From assembly GCA_024278395.1 (NCBI GenBank), contig JAJRTG010000146.1, forward strand, positions 1 through 14,077: a stretch of 14,077 nt of DNA. Reading direction: 5' to 3'. Position 1 is the first letter of the stretch. The number at the start of each line of letters is the position of its first letter. Shown here in pieces: positions 13,456-14,077 of this stretch. Position numbers and translations under genes: made by a program. The notes beneath the pieces were generated by a model that was not told the DNA's origin, made no database searches, and saw only the letters and a list, made by a program, of their open reading frames with translations. The stretch comes from Fidelibacterota bacterium. GTDB lineage: Bacteria; Bipolaricaulota; Bipolaricaulia; UBA7950; UBA9294.

Positions 13456-13852
13456 AGATGCGCGCCGACGGTCTGCCGGGGGCGGAGAGCTCGAGGTCGA
13501 GGAAGTAGCCGAACGGGGTCTGTATCGCTTCGTATTCCGAAGCGACGAGTCTCTCCTGCGCGCCGTCCAATACCCGCTTGGCGAGCTCGGGGGAGGCCTT
13601 CGTCTCAGCGAGATGGGCGAAGGAGTGCAGCACGATCCTGTTGGTCTCGTTCTTCCGTGCCGCCCACTTCAGGTTCTTCACGAGCTTCGTCTCGATCCCG
13701 GCCGGGTCTGCTTCGTCCGACTGCTCGAGGTGGATGAAACCGATCAGGGCCTTCTCGATCGTTTGTGTTTCGTCGCGGTCCGGTTCCGAATCGATGGTCT
13801 TAAGCGTCGTTCGGTAACCGAAACGATCGGCGTAGATCAAAAGAAGTTTCAT
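13442..13852 (-). CDS. Stand-alone archaeal-type threonyl-tRNA synthetase editing domain
   Basis: This 136-residue protein reads as the N-terminal editing domain of archaeal ThrRS (tRNA-Thr_ED, PF08915-type, D-aminoacyl-tRNA deacylase-like fold), which removes serine from Ser-tRNA-Thr. Matches to the Pyrococcus-type domain as I recall it run along the chain: MKLLLIYADRFGY (1-13), ALIGFIHLEQSDEADP (35-50), IVLHSFAHLAETKASPELA (73-91) with His80 in FAHL, and TPFGYFLDLELSAPGRP (112-128). No catalytic or anticodon-binding synthetase domain is attached. By my alignment, the positions of the archaeal Lys after FGYY and the Glu near the C-terminus are Leu118 and Arg131, so the active site may differ. 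The start at 13852 follows AAGGAGGCGGAG and gives the family N-terminus; a longer frame up to 13936 would overlap the upstream gene. It is convergent with, and overlaps, the Nudix gene. Confidence 0.82.
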   Translation of the reverse strand: MKLLLIYADRFGYRTTLKTIDSEPDRDETQTIEKALIGFIHLEQSDEADPAGIETKLVKNLKWAARKNETNRIVLHSFAHLAETKASPELAKRVLDGAQERLVASEYEAIQTPFGYFLDLELSAPGRPSARIFKSL

Positions 13853-13871
13853 CTCCGCCTCCTTGCGGGCG

Positions 13872-13900
13872 ATCTTATGGGAATATGACGGCGGAAGCAA
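13872..13900 (-). promoter_or_regulatory. Possible promoter of the editing-domain gene
   Basis: On the minus strand, TTGCTT (13895-13900), a 17-nt spacer and TAAGAT (13872-13877) precede the ATG at 13852, placing the transcript start about 13 nt before that ATG. Both boxes are partial matches (three and four of six). The spacing equals that of the better promoters in this window, but co-transcription with the upstream membrane gene is as likely. Confidence 0.35.
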
Positions 13901-13932
13901 GGCGAGCCCCCGCCGAGGCGTGGTTCCAGCTT

Positions 13933-14077
13933 TCACCCTGACCCTTTGTGCCCGCGTTTCCCCCTGAACATCCGGAAGGCGAGGAAGCCGACGAGGAACA
14001 GGAGGAGGAAGAAGGCGAGGTTCAGACCGTTTGTGACGAGGTAGGAGTGGATGTAGATCGCGGCTGTGTGCACCAGC
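13933..14077 (-). CDS. C-terminal fragment of an unrecognised membrane protein (cut by window edge)
   Basis: On the minus strand, the frame from the window edge to the TGA at 13933-13935 encodes 47 residues. They begin LVHTAAIYIHSYLVTNG, continue with a strongly hydrophobic helix (LNLAFFLLLFLVGFLAF, about 18-34) and end in a basic tail RMFRGKRGHKGSG. This is the pattern of a last transmembrane segment with a positively charged cytoplasmic end. The rest lies outside the window and I do not recognise the family. It ends 80 nt before the editing-domain start on the same strand, so the two may share a transcript. The composition matches membrane protein coding, but so short a fragment could be misleading. 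Confidence 0.55.
   Translation of the reverse strand, partial: LVHTAAIYIHSYLVTNGLNLAFFLLLFLVGFLAFRMFRGKRGHKGSG

Noticed and set aside
13853..13936. Longer start for the editing-domain protein
   Set aside because: The extra 28 residues have no counterpart in the family, overlap the membrane-protein stop and lack a ribosome binding site; AAGGAGG precedes the ATG at 13852.

Overview
The window comes from a GC-rich bacterium. The promoters are sigma70-like, the translation and transcription genes are bacterial, and the tRNA-Thr/tRNA-Tyr/tuf/rpmG/tRNA-Trp/secE/nusG/rplKAJL/rpoB order is bacterial. Several traits point to a deep-branching, perhaps thermophilic or anaerobic lineage. These are an indolepyruvate:ferredoxin oxidoreductase, a NusG carrying a large internal domain as in Thermotoga, an EF-G2-type paralogue, and a stand-alone archaeal-type threonyl-tRNA synthetase editing domain. 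A candidate phylum such as Bipolaricaulota/Acetothermia (old OP1) would fit, but this is a guess from gene content, not a phylogenetic result.

Layout. 1-941 (minus): N-terminal half of IorA, cut by the window edge. 942-1132: divergent promoter region. 1133-4079 (plus): a tight three-gene operon with ATGA start/stop overlaps, encoding an EF-G-like GTPase, a CBS-CBS-ACT protein and a YjbQ-family protein. 4080-4368: a gene-free stretch ending in a near-consensus promoter. 4369-13031 (plus): a long translation/transcription operon with tRNA-Thr(TGT), tRNA-Tyr(GTA), tRNA-Thr(GGT), tuf, rpmG, tRNA-Trp(CCA), secE, nusG, rplK, rplA, rplJ, rplL and rpoB. The front end resembles the E. coli thrU-tyrU-glyT-thrT-tufB operon without the glycine tRNA. 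A 12-bp hairpin lies between rplL and rpoB. 13006-13455 (plus): a Nudix hydrolase sits where rpoC would normally be. 13442-13852 (minus): the free-standing tRNA-Thr editing domain, converging on the Nudix gene. 13933-14077 (minus): the C-terminal end of an unrecognised membrane protein.

How the genes work together. EF-Tu, four tRNAs and ribosomal proteins L33, L11, L1, L10 and L12 supply the elongation machinery, including the L11/L10/L12 stalk that recruits EF-G and EF-Tu. SecE belongs to the translocon. NusG and RpoB belong to transcription elongation. The editing domain would remove serine mischarged on tRNA-Thr, the product of two tRNA genes in the same window.

Main points worth checking: (i) the free-standing archaeal-type ThrRS editing domain; (ii) rpoB without an adjacent rpoC; (iii) Asn in place of the Ser531 equivalent in the rifampicin pocket of RpoB, plus other changes there; (iv) the NusG insertion, which looks internally duplicated; (v) an EF-G paralogue lacking the catalytic His and the Lys of NKxD; (vi) no room for the usual L10 leader before rplJ; (vii) a hairpin at the rplL-rpoB junction.
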